Program-made: the position numbers and the translations under genes
Source: Sinorhizobium alkalisoli
Lineage (GTDB): Bacteria > Pseudomonadota > Alphaproteobacteria > Rhizobiales > Rhizobiaceae
Reading direction: 5' to 3'
Assembly: GCF_008932245.1 (NCBI RefSeq)
Contig: NZ_CP034909.1
Location: forward strand, 310,001-374,000
DNA: 64,000 bases
The notes under the pieces: generated by a model
Seen by the model: the letters and a program-made list of their open reading frames with translations, nothing else
What the model was told of the DNA's origin: nothing
The model's database searches: none
Shown here: one piece after another, positions 35,194-44,334 of the stretch
Layout: each line of letters begins with the position of its first letter
How positions within the stretch are numbered: the first letter of the stretch is position 1

Positions 35194-35444
35194 GCTTGCA
35201 GGGGCGGAATGATCTCGCCGCGCCCGTGCGACAAGCCGATTATGCGAGCGCGAACCGGGGCTTCCCGCGCTCTCCGGCCGCGGCATATCCGCCTCGGTGC
35301 GACCGGTCGAAATTTTGTTGATTTCCATCGGAACCAACGAGCGTGTGAGGTGTTTTACCATCGCTGAAGGATAGAGGCGGACGCTAGATCTGTGCCCAGC
35401 CGACAGCCGGTACGCCTTTCGAGGCGCAGGGAGGATCTCAAGGA
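35194..35444. other. Intergenic interval with a near-match stress promoter
   Basis: About 250 bp without a credible gene. It contains GGAAC at 35330-35334 with TGTT 16 bp further on, one mismatch from the EcfG consensus, about 90 bp before the next small gene. Confidence 0.3.
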
Positions 35445-35726
35445 ATGCGCAAACACACGATCGAATTCGCCGGCGAGGCTGTCGCCGCGTTGGTGCCGGC
35501 GAGCGACCAGTTTCGTTTTATCGCCGTCAAGTACAGCGTCTGGCCACTGGACGGTAAAACCTTTGCGAAGCCGGAGGACGCGGTGCGCGCGATTGCGATG
35601 CTGCACGGTCATCGCCATAGGCAGCCGATCGTCAATGCGGGCGCACGGCCCATCGGCGCGCGAGTCCCGGCAAATTCTGCTGTCGTCCTTGGGACAAGTG
35701 AACTCGCCCGACATCCAAGAGCCTGA
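35445..35726 (+). CDS. Small hypothetical protein
   Basis: 93 aa with no recognised family. The N-terminus (MRKHTIEFAGEAVAALVPAS, then FRFIAVKYSVWPLDGKTF) looks folded, while the C-terminal 30 residues are less convincing. AAGGA precedes the ATG. It converges with the MgtC-like gene 16 bp beyond its stop. Confidence 0.5.
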   Translation: MRKHTIEFAGEAVAALVPASDQFRFIAVKYSVWPLDGKTFAKPEDAVRAIAMLHGHRHRQPIVNAGARPIGARVPANSAVVLGTSELARHPRA

Positions 35727-35742
35727 CGCCCAAGAGACGGGC

Positions 35743-36297
35743 TCATTTTCTCTCGTCGTCGCTCGCCGGGGTCTCCGCGTCCCCCCGTTGCCCGTCCGCG
35801 GTTCCGGCGAACTCGTCCGGCGACTTCCAGTCCAGGGCGACCTCGAGCCGGCCGAGAACCAGGAGCACGACCAGGCTCGCAAAGGCGGCGAAGGCCGCGA
35901 TCCACCAGAAGCCGAAGCCGATCGCCAGTCCCACGGCGCCGGCAAGCCACATGCCGGCACCGGTGGTCAGGCCCCTGACTTCGCCCCTGGAAAAAACGAT
36001 CATGCCGGCGGCGAGAAATGCGACGCCCGCCGTCACAGCCTCGAGGACTCGGATCGGATCGATGCGGACCTCGGGCCCGGAGAGGCTCGCCATGTGGACG
36101 CTCTCGATCGCCAGGATCGCGAACACAGCGGATGCCAGGCTTACGAGAATGTGTGTCCTCAGACCGGCCGGGCGCTGCCGCCTTTCCCGTTCGACGCCGA
36201 TCAGCGCTCCGAGCAGGATAGCGCCGCTGAGGCGCGCGAGGACGACCTGATAGGGCGTATGGGTCGCGGAAAAGATATCGGCGACGATCTCGTTCAT
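35743..36297 (-). CDS. MgtC/SapB family inner-membrane protein
   Basis: 184 aa with four to five hydrophobic helices. The MgtC core ARLSGAILLGALIGVERERR with the conserved GLRTHILVSLASAVF is at about residues 20-60, followed by GVAFLAAGMIVF. MgtC-like proteins are linked to growth in low magnesium and to control of membrane ATP synthase in pathogens. The start at 36297 begins the conserved N-terminus; upstream codons to 36444 are Arg-rich and unlikely. It overlaps nothing; the next minus-strand gene ends 100 bp upstream. Confidence 0.8.
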   Translation of the reverse strand: MNEIVADIFSATHTPYQVVLARLSGAILLGALIGVERERRQRPAGLRTHILVSLASAVFAILAIESVHMASLSGPEVRIDPIRVLEAVTAGVAFLAAGMIVFSRGEVRGLTTGAGMWLAGAVGLAIGFGFWWIAAFAAFASLVVLLVLGRLEVALDWKSPDEFAGTADGQRGDAETPASDDERK

Positions 36298-36397
36298 CGA
36301 ACCGCGCCACCCTCGCCCGGGGCGGCGGCGCACTTCCGCCGCTTCTGCGACCGGAGAAGCGCGAGACACCGTCCCGCGGACGCGAAGCCCAGCTGCA

Positions 36398-36700
36398 TCA
36401 TTGGGCCGTCGGTGCCGTTTCCGGCGACTCCGGTGCCGCTTCATCGCCCGGAGGGGTAAGGGTGGCCGGCTGCGCCGGCTCGACGGTCGTGGATGAGGTG
36501 GTTTCCGGAACGTCCTCGACGCCTCTCGTCAGTTCCGCGGGTAGCCAGGCAAAGAGCGCAATCACGATTCCGACGAGCAGCGCGGACAAGAGCAGCCAGG
36601 TGCCGCGAGTGATGCCCGTTTCGCGTTCGGCGAGCGGTTGTGAAGGCTGGATCTCCCGCTCTTCCGGCGATCTGGCTCTTGATTGTTCCTCTCGGGTCAT
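36398..36700 (-). CDS. Single-pass membrane protein of unknown function
   Basis: 100 aa from the ATG at 36700. A charged N-terminal tail is followed by one transmembrane helix (GTWLLLSALLVGIVIALFAW at about residues 32-51) and a Thr/Pro/Glu-rich extracytoplasmic tail. AAGGA lies eight bases before this ATG; another ATG nine bases upstream overlaps that site. No family recognised. It may be cotranscribed with the MgtC-like gene. Confidence 0.5.
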   Translation of the reverse strand: MTREEQSRARSPEEREIQPSQPLAERETGITRGTWLLLSALLVGIVIALFAWLPAELTRGVEDVPETTSSTTVEPAQPATLTPPGDEAAPESPETAPTAQ

Positions 36701-36951
36701 GGCACTCATCCTTTCTACCGATGCCCTGTCGGCGGCAGTATTGGCAGCCATTTCAGCGTTGGCTGACGCAGGGCACTCGACCATCAGGTACTATTGCGGC
36801 CGCCAAGGACGGGCGGCCGAATGGTAAACGTTTCAGCTATTGCAGGGTTCCGACTTGCGTCGCCTGCAACAGGCGGTTGCCGATCGAAGGTGCTCTACAG
36901 TCAGGCGGTTCCGCTGCGAAAACCGCTTTCAAATGCAAGGGGAGACGGAGA

Positions 36952-38088
36952 ATGACGATGGCTTATGAAACCGGCGTCTTTGTCGGCCGCGTCTGGCGCC
37001 CGGATGTCGGCCCAAGCCTTGTGGTCGTCCGCAACGGCGTGTTGATCGACATCACTTCCAGTGCCGTGCCGACGATGCGCGACCTTCTCGATCTCGACGA
37101 TCCCGTGGCGCACGTCCGTTCGGCGCCGGGCGAAGCCCTCGCTTCCCTTGCCGATGCCATGGCCGGGGCGGAGCGGGGGGCGGGCGAGATCCACCTGCTT
37201 GCCCCATCGGACCTGCAGGCCATCAAGGCCTGCGGTGTCACCTTCGCCCGCTCGATGATCGAGCGCGTCATCGAGGAACGTGCCGCTGGCGACGCGGGGC
37301 GCGCCGAGGCGATCCGCCAGCGGATGGCGGCGATCATCGGCGACAGCCTCCGCAACCTCAAGGCCGGCTCTGCCGAAGCCGCGGGCGTCAAGCAGGCGCT
37401 GATCGAGGAGGGCGTCTGGTCGCAATATCTGGAAGTCGGCATCGGCCCGGACGCGGAGGTCTTCACCAAGGCGCAGCCGCTCTCGGCAGTCGGCTACGGG
37501 GCTGCCGTCGGGCTCCATCCGATCTCGCGCTGGAACAATCCGGAGCCGGAGGTCGTGCTCGCGGTCTCCGCCGACGGCCGCGTCAAGGGCGCGACGCTAG
37601 GAAACGACGTGAACCTGCGCGACGTCGAGGGCCGCTCGGCCCTGCTCCTCGGAAAGGCGAAGGACAACAATGCCTCCTGCGCCATCGGTCCCTTCATCCG
37701 CCTCTTCGACGAGACCTATTCGATCGACGACGTGCGCAAGGCCGATCTCGACCTCCTGATCGAAGGCCCGGATGGCTTCCGGCTCGAGGGCACGAGCACC
37801 ATGCGCGAGATCAGCCGCGATCCGCTCGATCTCGTCGCCCAGACGATTGGCCCGCATCACCAGTATCCGGACGGGCTGATGCTCTTCATGGGAACGCTCT
37901 TCGCCCCGGTCGAGGACCGCGGCGAGCCCGGCCAGGGCTTCACCCATCAGATCGGCGACGTGGTGACGATCTCGAGCCCGGCGCTCGGCAGCCTCGTCAA
38001 CAGCGTGCGGCTGTCGACCGACTGCCCGCCCTGGACCTTCGGCATGGCGGCGCTGATGCGCAATCTTGCAAAGCGGGGACTGCTGTAG
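36952..38088 (+). CDS. Fumarylacetoacetate hydrolase (FAH) superfamily enzyme
   Basis: 378 aa. The C-terminal FAH domain carries the metal-site pattern PEPEVVLAVSADGRVKGATL and NDVNLRDVEGRSALLLGKAK, with the acidic residues expected to bind Mg2+. The N-terminal 130 residues include CGVTFARSMIERVIEERAAG. This longer form resembles 2-keto-3-deoxy-sugar acid dehydratases and other FAH-fold hydrolases; the exact reaction is not decidable here. GGAG upstream supports the ATG at 36952 (36958 is an alternative). It stands alone. Confidence 0.75.
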   Translation: MTMAYETGVFVGRVWRPDVGPSLVVVRNGVLIDITSSAVPTMRDLLDLDDPVAHVRSAPGEALASLADAMAGAERGAGEIHLLAPSDLQAIKACGVTFARSMIERVIEERAAGDAGRAEAIRQRMAAIIGDSLRNLKAGSAEAAGVKQALIEEGVWSQYLEVGIGPDAEVFTKAQPLSAVGYGAAVGLHPISRWNNPEPEVVLAVSADGRVKGATLGNDVNLRDVEGRSALLLGKAKDNNASCAIGPFIRLFDETYSIDDVRKADLDLLIEGPDGFRLEGTSTMREISRDPLDLVAQTIGPHHQYPDGLMLFMGTLFAPVEDRGEPGQGFTHQIGDVVTISSPALGSLVNSVRLSTDCPPWTFGMAALMRNLAKRGLL

Positions 38089-38169
38089 CTGCGTATGAGG
38101 CGCGGCGGATTGCCTCCGGGGGCAGTCCGTCGCAATCTCGGGTGCAGTGAAATCGGGGCCGATCGATAG

Positions 38170-38535
38170 ATGAAATTGCTTGTCGCCTGCGCCATGTCCG
38201 GCGCGCTTCTCCTCTCACAAGCGGGACCTTTGTTCGCGGAGCCGCTCCGCACCGTTGGCGAGGTCAGCGATGCCCTCGGCAGATGCTGGACCCCGCCCGC
38301 TGGCATCAAGGACTCCTTCGTCACCCTCAAATTCGCCTTCCGCGCCGATGGCAGCCTCATGGGCCCGCCCCAGCCGACCGCGGTCCGCGTGACCGGCGAC
38401 GAGGCGCAACGCAAGACCTTCGTCGCGGCCGCGACCGCGGCCTTGGAGGGTTGCATGCCGCTCGAGTTCTCGCAGGAAGTGGCCGACGAGATCGCGGGGG
38501 TGGTGTTTACGCTGCGGTTCAATTCGGCGGAGTGA
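38170..38535 (+). CDS. Secreted hypothetical protein
   Basis: 121 aa with a signal peptide (MKLLVACAMSGALLLSQAGP, cleavage near LFA-E). The mature part has two cysteines (in ALGRCW and LEGCMP), which could form a disulfide, and ends in FTLRFNSAE. The layout resembles small periplasmic proteins with a TonB-C-like fold, but similarity is weak. Function unknown. Confidence 0.6.
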   Translation: MKLLVACAMSGALLLSQAGPLFAEPLRTVGEVSDALGRCWTPPAGIKDSFVTLKFAFRADGSLMGPPQPTAVRVTGDEAQRKTFVAAATAALEGCMPLEFSQEVADEIAGVVFTLRFNSAE

Positions 38536-38691
38536 GGGGCGGCGCCAGCGCGCCAATTTGCGCGGCCTCGGTTCTCGGTTCACAGCAGCAGGTCGGGAAT
38601 AAATCATCCATCTGAAGCGTCAGTGGTAGTAATCGCCCTCGCCGCAGAGCGCCGCTGCCACGTGGCATGGGAACCGGAGGAGGAATCTCAC

Positions 38692-38994
38692 ATGCGCATT
38701 GCCCTGACAGTTGCCATCTTTGCCCTTGCCTTGCCCGCCTATGCTGCCGGTCACGCCGTCCAAATCAAGGGCATGAAATTCAATCCGGCCAAGCTGAATG
38801 TCGCCGCCGGCGACACGATCACCTTCACCAACGGCGATTCCAGACGCCATACCGCCACGGCGCTGGACGGCTCCTTCGACACCGGGCGGCTTGCCAGCGG
38901 CAAGAATGCCACCGTGCGGATCGTCACCGCTGGTAGGCATGACTTCAAATGTGTGATTCACCCGTCGATGAAAGGCACCGTCACTGCGAAATAG
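38692..38994 (+). CDS. Periplasmic cupredoxin (plastocyanin/amicyanin-like)
   Basis: 100 aa with a signal peptide (cleavage near YAAG). The copper-site residues are visible: His in SRRHTATA and the Cys-His-Met set in DFKCVIHPSMKG. The fold length suits a single-domain blue copper protein acting as a periplasmic electron carrier or copper handler. AGGAGGA lies seven bases before the ATG at 38692. The partner enzyme is not in this window. Confidence 0.82.
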   Translation: MRIALTVAIFALALPAYAAGHAVQIKGMKFNPAKLNVAAGDTITFTNGDSRRHTATALDGSFDTGRLASGKNATVRIVTAGRHDFKCVIHPSMKGTVTAK

Positions 38995-39377
38995 TGGACG
39001 GGCGGCTATACGGCATTGATGTCGCCGCGTGCCCACACACGCAAATCGCGCTGTTGGCGCCCCTGGGCGGCGGCCGGGTATCAGCGCCGGAGATGCGAAA
39101 CCCCACAGCTCGGCGAGGAGGTCGAGGGGCTCCGTAACAGTCGCCGGCTCCGAGCTTTCCCTTTGCGGCCAGAACCAGTCATGTCTGCTCTACAGCTAAG
39201 TGTGGACGCGGGTCTCGCTGGCGCGGTAGGTGTCACCGCATTTGCGCTCGAGATAGCTTCTTCGCGGGTGAGCACTCCGCAACAAATGATGAAGAAGAAC
39301 GGTAGGAACGCACGGGGGCTGATCGAGCCGTGAGTGAGCCCGGCAACGTCAAGCGTCAAATGGTGGGAGGCATCAAC
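38995..39377. other. Gene-poor interval
   Basis: About 380 bp between the cupredoxin and chrA stop codons. I see no convincing reading frame, promoter or repeat. It is the left border of the metal-resistance block. Confidence 0.4.
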
Positions 39378-40778
39378 CTAAATCACAGTCCAAACGAGTC
39401 CGGCGACGGCGCAGGCAAGCAACGTCGCGATGATAGAAGCTCGGAAGCGGAAGATCGCGACCGCGGCCGCCGCCGTCAGCACGAGTGATGGCAACACCAG
39501 TGAGGATGGATCGGGGACGTCGAGCGCAAGCCATCCGAGCCTCCAAGCCACCACCTCTGCAAACAGCGTGTGCAGGCCGAACCAGACGGCAAGATTGAGG
39601 ATTACGCCGACGACAGCAGCGGTAATTGCCGACATTGCGCCGGTCAGCGCCACGTTGTTGCGAAGGCGCTCAATGAAGGGCGCTCCGAGGAAAATCCAAA
39701 GGAAGCAGGGAACGAAGGTCACCCAGGTCGTCAGGATCGCCGCAAGCGTCGCCCCCGTCATCGGGTTCAGCGAGCCCGGATCACGGTAGGCTCCCATGAA
39801 ACCGACGAACTGGACCACCATGATCAACGGGCCAGGCGTCGTCTCGGCCATGCCGAGACCGTCGAGCATCTCGCCGGGCTCCAGCCAGCCGTAATGCTGA
39901 ACCGCCTCCTGGGCGACATAGGCGAGCACGGCATAAGCTCCGCCAAAGGTGACGACGGCCATCTGGCTGAAGAACAGCCCGATCTTCGTGAAGACATCGT
40001 CCACGCCGAGGAAGGCTGTAAGCAGCATCAAGGGAACGAGCCAGAGTGCGAAGAACACCGCCGAAACGCGAAGGGACCAGGAAAGGTTCGGACGGGCATG
40101 GGCCGGAATTTCCTCTCCGAGCAGCGAATCTTCGTCCTTCAGGACCGGACTGGACCCTGCCTTGTGGCCGCCGCCAATCCGGAAGAGCGGCGAACCAGAC
40201 CGGCCGCCGACATAGCCGAATACACCCGCGGCCAAGATGATCAGCGGGAAGGGGACGCGGAAGAAGAAAATGGCGACGAAGGCGGCCGCCGCGATGCCGA
40301 TCATCAGCCGGTTCTTGAGCGCCCTGCCACCGATCCGGAAGACGGCATGAACGACGACGGCGAGCACCGCCGCCTTCAGGCCGAAGAACAGCCCTTCGAC
40401 GACGGTGACATTGCCGAAGGCGGCGTAGATGTAGCTCAGGCCGAGAATGGCGAGGAACCCCGGTAGCACGAACAGCGTGCCGGCGACGAGGCCGCCGGCG
40501 GTGCGGTGCAGGAGCCAGCCGATATAGACGGCAAGCTGCTGCGCCTCGGGTCCCGGTAGCAGCATGCAGTAGTTCAAGGCATGCAGAAAACGGTGCTCGC
40601 CGATCCAGCGCTTTTCGTCGACAAGGATGCGGTGCATCACCGCAATTTGGCCGGCCGGTCCGCCGAAACTCAAGGCCGCAATTCTTGCCCAGACCCGTAC
40701 GGCCTCGCCGAAGGAAATCCCGTGAGCGTATTCCTGCCGCGCCGTGCCCGGCGCGGCCCTGTTTGCAGTCTCGGTCAT
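39378..40778 (-). CDS. chrA: Chromate efflux transporter ChrA (two-domain)
   Basis: 466 aa with two homologous CHR halves. The N-terminal half has LSFGGPAGQIAVMHRILVDE and LPGPEAQQLAVYIGW; the C-terminal half repeats these as VTFGGAYAVLAYVAQEAV and AETTPGPLIMVVQFVGFMGA. ChrA exports chromate and so gives Cr(VI) resistance. It begins directly after the stop of the upstream rhodanese-ChrB gene, so the two are one operon (chrB-chrA). Confidence 0.9.
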   Translation of the reverse strand: MTETANRAAPGTARQEYAHGISFGEAVRVWARIAALSFGGPAGQIAVMHRILVDEKRWIGEHRFLHALNYCMLLPGPEAQQLAVYIGWLLHRTAGGLVAGTLFVLPGFLAILGLSYIYAAFGNVTVVEGLFFGLKAAVLAVVVHAVFRIGGRALKNRLMIGIAAAAFVAIFFFRVPFPLIILAAGVFGYVGGRSGSPLFRIGGGHKAGSSPVLKDEDSLLGEEIPAHARPNLSWSLRVSAVFFALWLVPLMLLTAFLGVDDVFTKIGLFFSQMAVVTFGGAYAVLAYVAQEAVQHYGWLEPGEMLDGLGMAETTPGPLIMVVQFVGFMGAYRDPGSLNPMTGATLAAILTTWVTFVPCFLWIFLGAPFIERLRNNVALTGAMSAITAAVVGVILNLAVWFGLHTLFAEVVAWRLGWLALDVPDPSSLVLPSLVLTAAAAVAIFRFRASIIATLLACAVAGLVWTVI

Positions 40779-41600
40779 TCACGAATCCTTTTTCGGCGAT
40801 GGCCAGTTATGCGTCTCGTTGGTAGCGTCCCGGCACCAGCGGTAAAAGGCGTCATAGAGCAGCATCCCGGCCTCCAGTTGCTCAAGATCGTCGGCATACA
40901 TACGCGACAGGCCGAGTGATGCCGCCAAAAGACCGGGCGCTTCTGGGGCGAGATCGAGGCGGGCGGTGTCCGCGCCGCGCACGATCGTGGCGAGCCGCTG
41001 CAGCGGTTCGGTCGAAAGACCGAATTCCTCGACCATGACGTCGAAGGTGCAAAGCTCGCCCTCGTGGCTCCAGCGGATCGGGGCATCTATGTCAAAGGGC
41101 GTCGCGCCGAAGCGCTCGCCCACCACCTCGACCTCCGACGGCGACACGTACAGGAACACTGCCTGCGGATCGACGAAGCGGCGAATGAGCCATGGACAGG
41201 CGATGCGGTCGATCTTCGGTCGCGCCCTTGTCACCCATACCGTGTGTCCGCTCGCATCCCGCTTCGGTATTGCAGAAGCGGGTACGGCTGGATAGCCCCC
41301 CTCAGCCCAGCCTTCGAAGCCGCCTTCGAGCACGTCGGCGGCAATGCCATAGTGGCGAAGCCAGGCGGCGACACCGTAGCTGAGCTTCTTGCCGCGATGG
41401 CAGATGACCACCGCTGCGTCGCGATCGAGCTCCGCAACCCACTCCTGTACGTTGCGATAATCGCGCCGCATCGAGCCTGGCACCAAACGCGGATCGGCGT
41501 CGAAATCCTCGTCGATCCGGACATCGATAAGTGCGGGGCACTTGGGTGTGCCGACAAGGCGGACAAGTTTCTCGGGGGAAATTTCAAGAAGTGACGACAT
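40779..41600 (-). CDS. chrB: Chromate resistance protein: rhodanese-like domain fused to a ChrB C-terminal domain
   Basis: 273 aa. Residues about 1-105 are a rhodanese-like domain with the loop CHRGKKLSYG, whose cysteine is in the catalytic position (VVICHRG). Residues about 118-265 match the ChrB C-terminal domain (VTRARPKIDRIACPWLIRRF, then YVSPSEVE). ChrB-type proteins sense or detoxify chromate. The usual ChrB N-terminal winged helix is replaced by the rhodanese module, so a direct repressor role is doubtful. It is coupled to chrA. Confidence 0.8.
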   Translation of the reverse strand: MSSLLEISPEKLVRLVGTPKCPALIDVRIDEDFDADPRLVPGSMRRDYRNVQEWVAELDRDAAVVICHRGKKLSYGVAAWLRHYGIAADVLEGGFEGWAEGGYPAVPASAIPKRDASGHTVWVTRARPKIDRIACPWLIRRFVDPQAVFLYVSPSEVEVVGERFGATPFDIDAPIRWSHEGELCTFDVMVEEFGLSTEPLQRLATIVRGADTARLDLAPEAPGLLAASLGLSRMYADDLEQLEAGMLLYDAFYRWCRDATNETHNWPSPKKDS

Positions 41601-41925
41601 GACGCGTCCTCCCGTGTGAGCGGTTGATTGGACGCGATACTTCGGCTGTCGCCTCGTGGGGTGATCGCAACCCCATGCGCCGTGTTTTCCGCTCTTTGGC
41701 CGGCGCTGTCAAGCCGCTCGGCTCGAAGGAAACGCAGAGACCTGATCACCGTGGAAGACGTCGATAATCCGCCTAGAGCGGCGACTTGGTTGGCCCGGAA
41801 GGTTGAAGCAGGAGGGCCATTGGCAACCAAGACTCTATTTCGGCATCATATCTCAATTCGACTTTTCGTAAGCCGCTAGAGCCATAAGGCCGAAGCGAGC
41901 GACCAACGATCGAGAGACCAGATCG
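41601..41925. other. Divergent promoter region of the chr operon
   Basis: About 325 bp between divergent starts of the chrB-like gene and an MFS gene. An AT-rich patch at 41820-41880 may hold a promoter. No gene is supported. Confidence 0.35.
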
Positions 41926-43119
41926 GTGCTGCGGATTCATCCGGCGATGTTCCTTTTCGCGGCGCGCGCCCTGCGCGACATCGGCGACGGCTTCGTCGCC
42001 GTGCTGCTGCCGATCTACCTACTCACCCTCGGATTTACTCCGCTCGAAGTCGGTGTCATCGCCACCGCGTCGCTCCTCGGTTCCGCGCTGCTGACGATAT
42101 GTGTCGGCTTCCTCGGAGCCCGGCACGATCACCGCCAGCTTCTGCTGGCTGGCGCGAGCTTGATGATCGCGACGGGTGTGGCCTTTGCCATTGTCCACGA
42201 CTACGCGCTGCTTCTGGTCATAGCGTTTGCCGGCACGATCAATCCGTCGGCCGGCAGCGTCAGCGTGTTCGTGCCATTGGAGCACGCCGTGCTCACGCGC
42301 GAAATGACGGAGCGTGAGCGAACCAGCATGTTCGCGCGCTACAGCCTCGTCGGCGCGTTCGCCGGAGCCATAGGTGGACTCGCTGCAGCGGTGCCCGACC
42401 TTCTCGGCCCCTTTGGTCTCGAACGGCTTGGCGGCATCAGGGCCATGTTCATCCTTTACGCGTTTCTGGGCCTGCTCGGCGGCTTGCTCTACGCGCGGAT
42501 CCCACGCCGCCCGGCTCCAGACGCGAGGGCCACAGCCGCGCTCGGCCCGTCGCGCCACATCGTTTTCAAGCTGGCGGCCCTATTCAGTCTCGACGCCTTC
42601 GCCGGCGGCTTCGTCGTCCAATCCCTGCTGGCTCTCTGGCTATTTGAGCGATTCGGCCTGTCGCTTTCAGAGGCCGGTGTTTTCTTCTTCTGGTCAGGCT
42701 TGCTCTCGGCTCTCTCGTTTCCTGTGGCCGCATGGATGTCGAGACGCATTGGCCTGATCAACACGATGGTGTTCACGCACGTTCCCTCCAGCATCGCTTT
42801 GATACTTGCGGCCATTTCGCCCACACTCCCCCTCGCACTGGCCTTTCTGCTTGTCCGGGCGGCACTGTCACAGATGGACGTACCGACGCGCTCATCTTAC
42901 GTGATGGCCGTCGTCACAGAGGCGGAGCGGGCCGCCGCCGCAAGCTTCACCTCGGTGCCGCGCAGTCTTGCCGCCGCGGCCAGCCCCGCCCTGGCGGGCG
43001 CTCTGTTCGCCGCCTCGTCCCGAGCATGGCCGTTGCTCATCTGCGGTGCATTGAAGATCGTCTACGATCTGCTGTTGCTGATGCAGTTCCGGCGGCTGAA
43101 GCCGCCGGAGGAATCCTGA
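41926..43119 (+). CDS. MFS transporter
   Basis: 397 aa with 12 hydrophobic helices starting at GTG. The first helix pair has the RDIGDGFVAVLLPIYLLTLG pattern and the loop between helices 2 and 3 reads GARHDHRQLLLAG. MFS genes of this type accompany chrA in some rhizobia, but the substrate is unknown. It is divergent from chrBA and converges with the Ni/Co-type exporter. The ribosome site is weak. Confidence 0.7.
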   Translation: MLRIHPAMFLFAARALRDIGDGFVAVLLPIYLLTLGFTPLEVGVIATASLLGSALLTICVGFLGARHDHRQLLLAGASLMIATGVAFAIVHDYALLLVIAFAGTINPSAGSVSVFVPLEHAVLTREMTERERTSMFARYSLVGAFAGAIGGLAAAVPDLLGPFGLERLGGIRAMFILYAFLGLLGGLLYARIPRRPAPDARATAALGPSRHIVFKLAALFSLDAFAGGFVVQSLLALWLFERFGLSLSEAGVFFFWSGLLSALSFPVAAWMSRRIGLINTMVFTHVPSSIALILAAISPTLPLALAFLLVRAALSQMDVPTRSSYVMAVVTEAERAAAASFTSVPRSLAAAASPALAGALFAASSRAWPLLICGALKIVYDLLLLMQFRRLKPPEES

Positions 43120-43141
43120 CGCAATCGGCGGCGAAACCTCG

Positions 43142-43861
43142 TCAGCGAACGAGGATCTCCCGCATTGCGACGATCACCAGGATCAGCCCTGTGAGGGCCT
43201 CGACAGCCTTCGAGATCTTGGCCAGTAGGGTGTGCCGGGTCGCCAGCAGTTTCTCCACCCGCGTACGGAAGAAGACAGTCGCGAGTGCCACCGTGGAGAG
43301 GGTGAGGGCCACGCCCGTCATCATGACGAGTGCAAACATGATCCCGGCCACGGGCACGCCGCGCGACATGGCGAAAGTCATGACGAACAGCGTCAAGGGG
43401 CAGGGGATCAGCCCGGCCATGAATCCGACCGCGACACCTTCCCCTTCACCGTGAACATGTGGCGGGCGGAAGAAGGCGCTCCACAGCATCCAGGCTCCGA
43501 TCATGCCGAGCAGGCCCCGGCTCAGATCTTCGAGCACCGGCGCCGAGCCGGCGCTCCCAAGCATCACCGACACCAGTGGCAGCGAGAACAAGGCTATGGC
43601 TACGGCCATCGTCACATGCGTTGCGGAGAGTGCCAGGGAGACCATCAGCGCACGCCGCATGCCCGCCGAAGCGCCGGTCAGGTAGGTGGCAAGCACGGCC
43701 TTGCTGTGACCGGGCGTCATCGCATGCACTGCGCCAAAAACAATACCCATGGGCAGGAAGGCGAGGAAGGCCGTCCAGCCGCCGCCGTTTGCGAAGGTTT
43801 TGATATGTTCGGCGAAGGCGAGATAGATCTCCCGCTGGATGTCCAAGATCGCTTGCAGCAA
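43142..43861 (-). CDS. Nickel/cobalt-type exporter (RcnA/NicO family)
   Basis: About 239 aa from TTG at 43861, which follows GAGG and lies five bases after the yqaA stop. Six hydrophobic helices carry the family signature GAVHAMTPGHSKAVLATYL and the second conserved helix GFMAGLIPCPLTLFVMTFA. NicO/RcnA proteins export Ni2+ and Co2+. A longer frame to 44026 overlaps the yqaA-like gene and is unlikely. Part of a minus-strand set with a CsoR/RcnR-type repressor. Confidence 0.72.
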   Translation of the reverse strand: MLQAILDIQREIYLAFAEHIKTFANGGGWTAFLAFLPMGIVFGAVHAMTPGHSKAVLATYLTGASAGMRRALMVSLALSATHVTMAVAIALFSLPLVSVMLGSAGSAPVLEDLSRGLLGMIGAWMLWSAFFRPPHVHGEGEGVAVGFMAGLIPCPLTLFVMTFAMSRGVPVAGIMFALVMMTGVALTLSTVALATVFFRTRVEKLLATRHTLLAKISKAVEALTGLILVIVAMREILVR

Positions 43862-43866
43862 TGCCT

Positions 43867-44303
43867 CTATGCCCAGTTCATGGAATTGGCCGCCACCGCC
43901 AGATAGCGGCCGATATTGGCGATTGAGACCAGAATCAGGAATCGCGCCAACGGCTCCCTCATGATGCCCGCCGCAATGGTGAGCGGATCGCCGATCACCG
44001 GCATCCAGCTCAGGAGCAGCGACCACTGGCCATAGCGTCTATACCACCTTCCGGCGCGATCGAGCGTCCCCCGGCCTACCGGAAACCGGCACCTGTCGCC
44101 GAAGTGCTCGACGCCGCGGCCAAGCAGCCAATTGACGGTCGACCCAAGCACATTCCCAGTGCTCGCCACGCCGATCAGTACCGCAAGCGGATAGTCGCCC
44201 GTCAGGAGAAGGCCGGCGAGGACCGCTTCCGATTGCATCGGCAGGACCGTGGCGCTGCAAAGGACACGAGAAAGAGGCCAGCGTAAACGGCGAGATCAGT
44301 CAT
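43867..44303 (-). pseudogene. YqaA/DedA-like membrane protein, frameshifted
   Basis: The natural start at 44303 (MTDLAVYAGLFLVSFAA) runs in one frame until about 44255. The rest (from MQSEAVLAGLLLTGDYPLAV to the stop at 43867) continues in the next frame. Inserting one base at about 44255 restores SFAAATVLPMQSEAVLAG, the expected YqaA sequence. So one base has been lost, by mutation or sequencing error. The intact gene would give about 145 aa with SNARE-associated/VTT-type helices. Confidence 0.7.
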
Positions 44304-44334
44304 TTCATGGTCGAGGAGGTTGCTGATCCGTATT

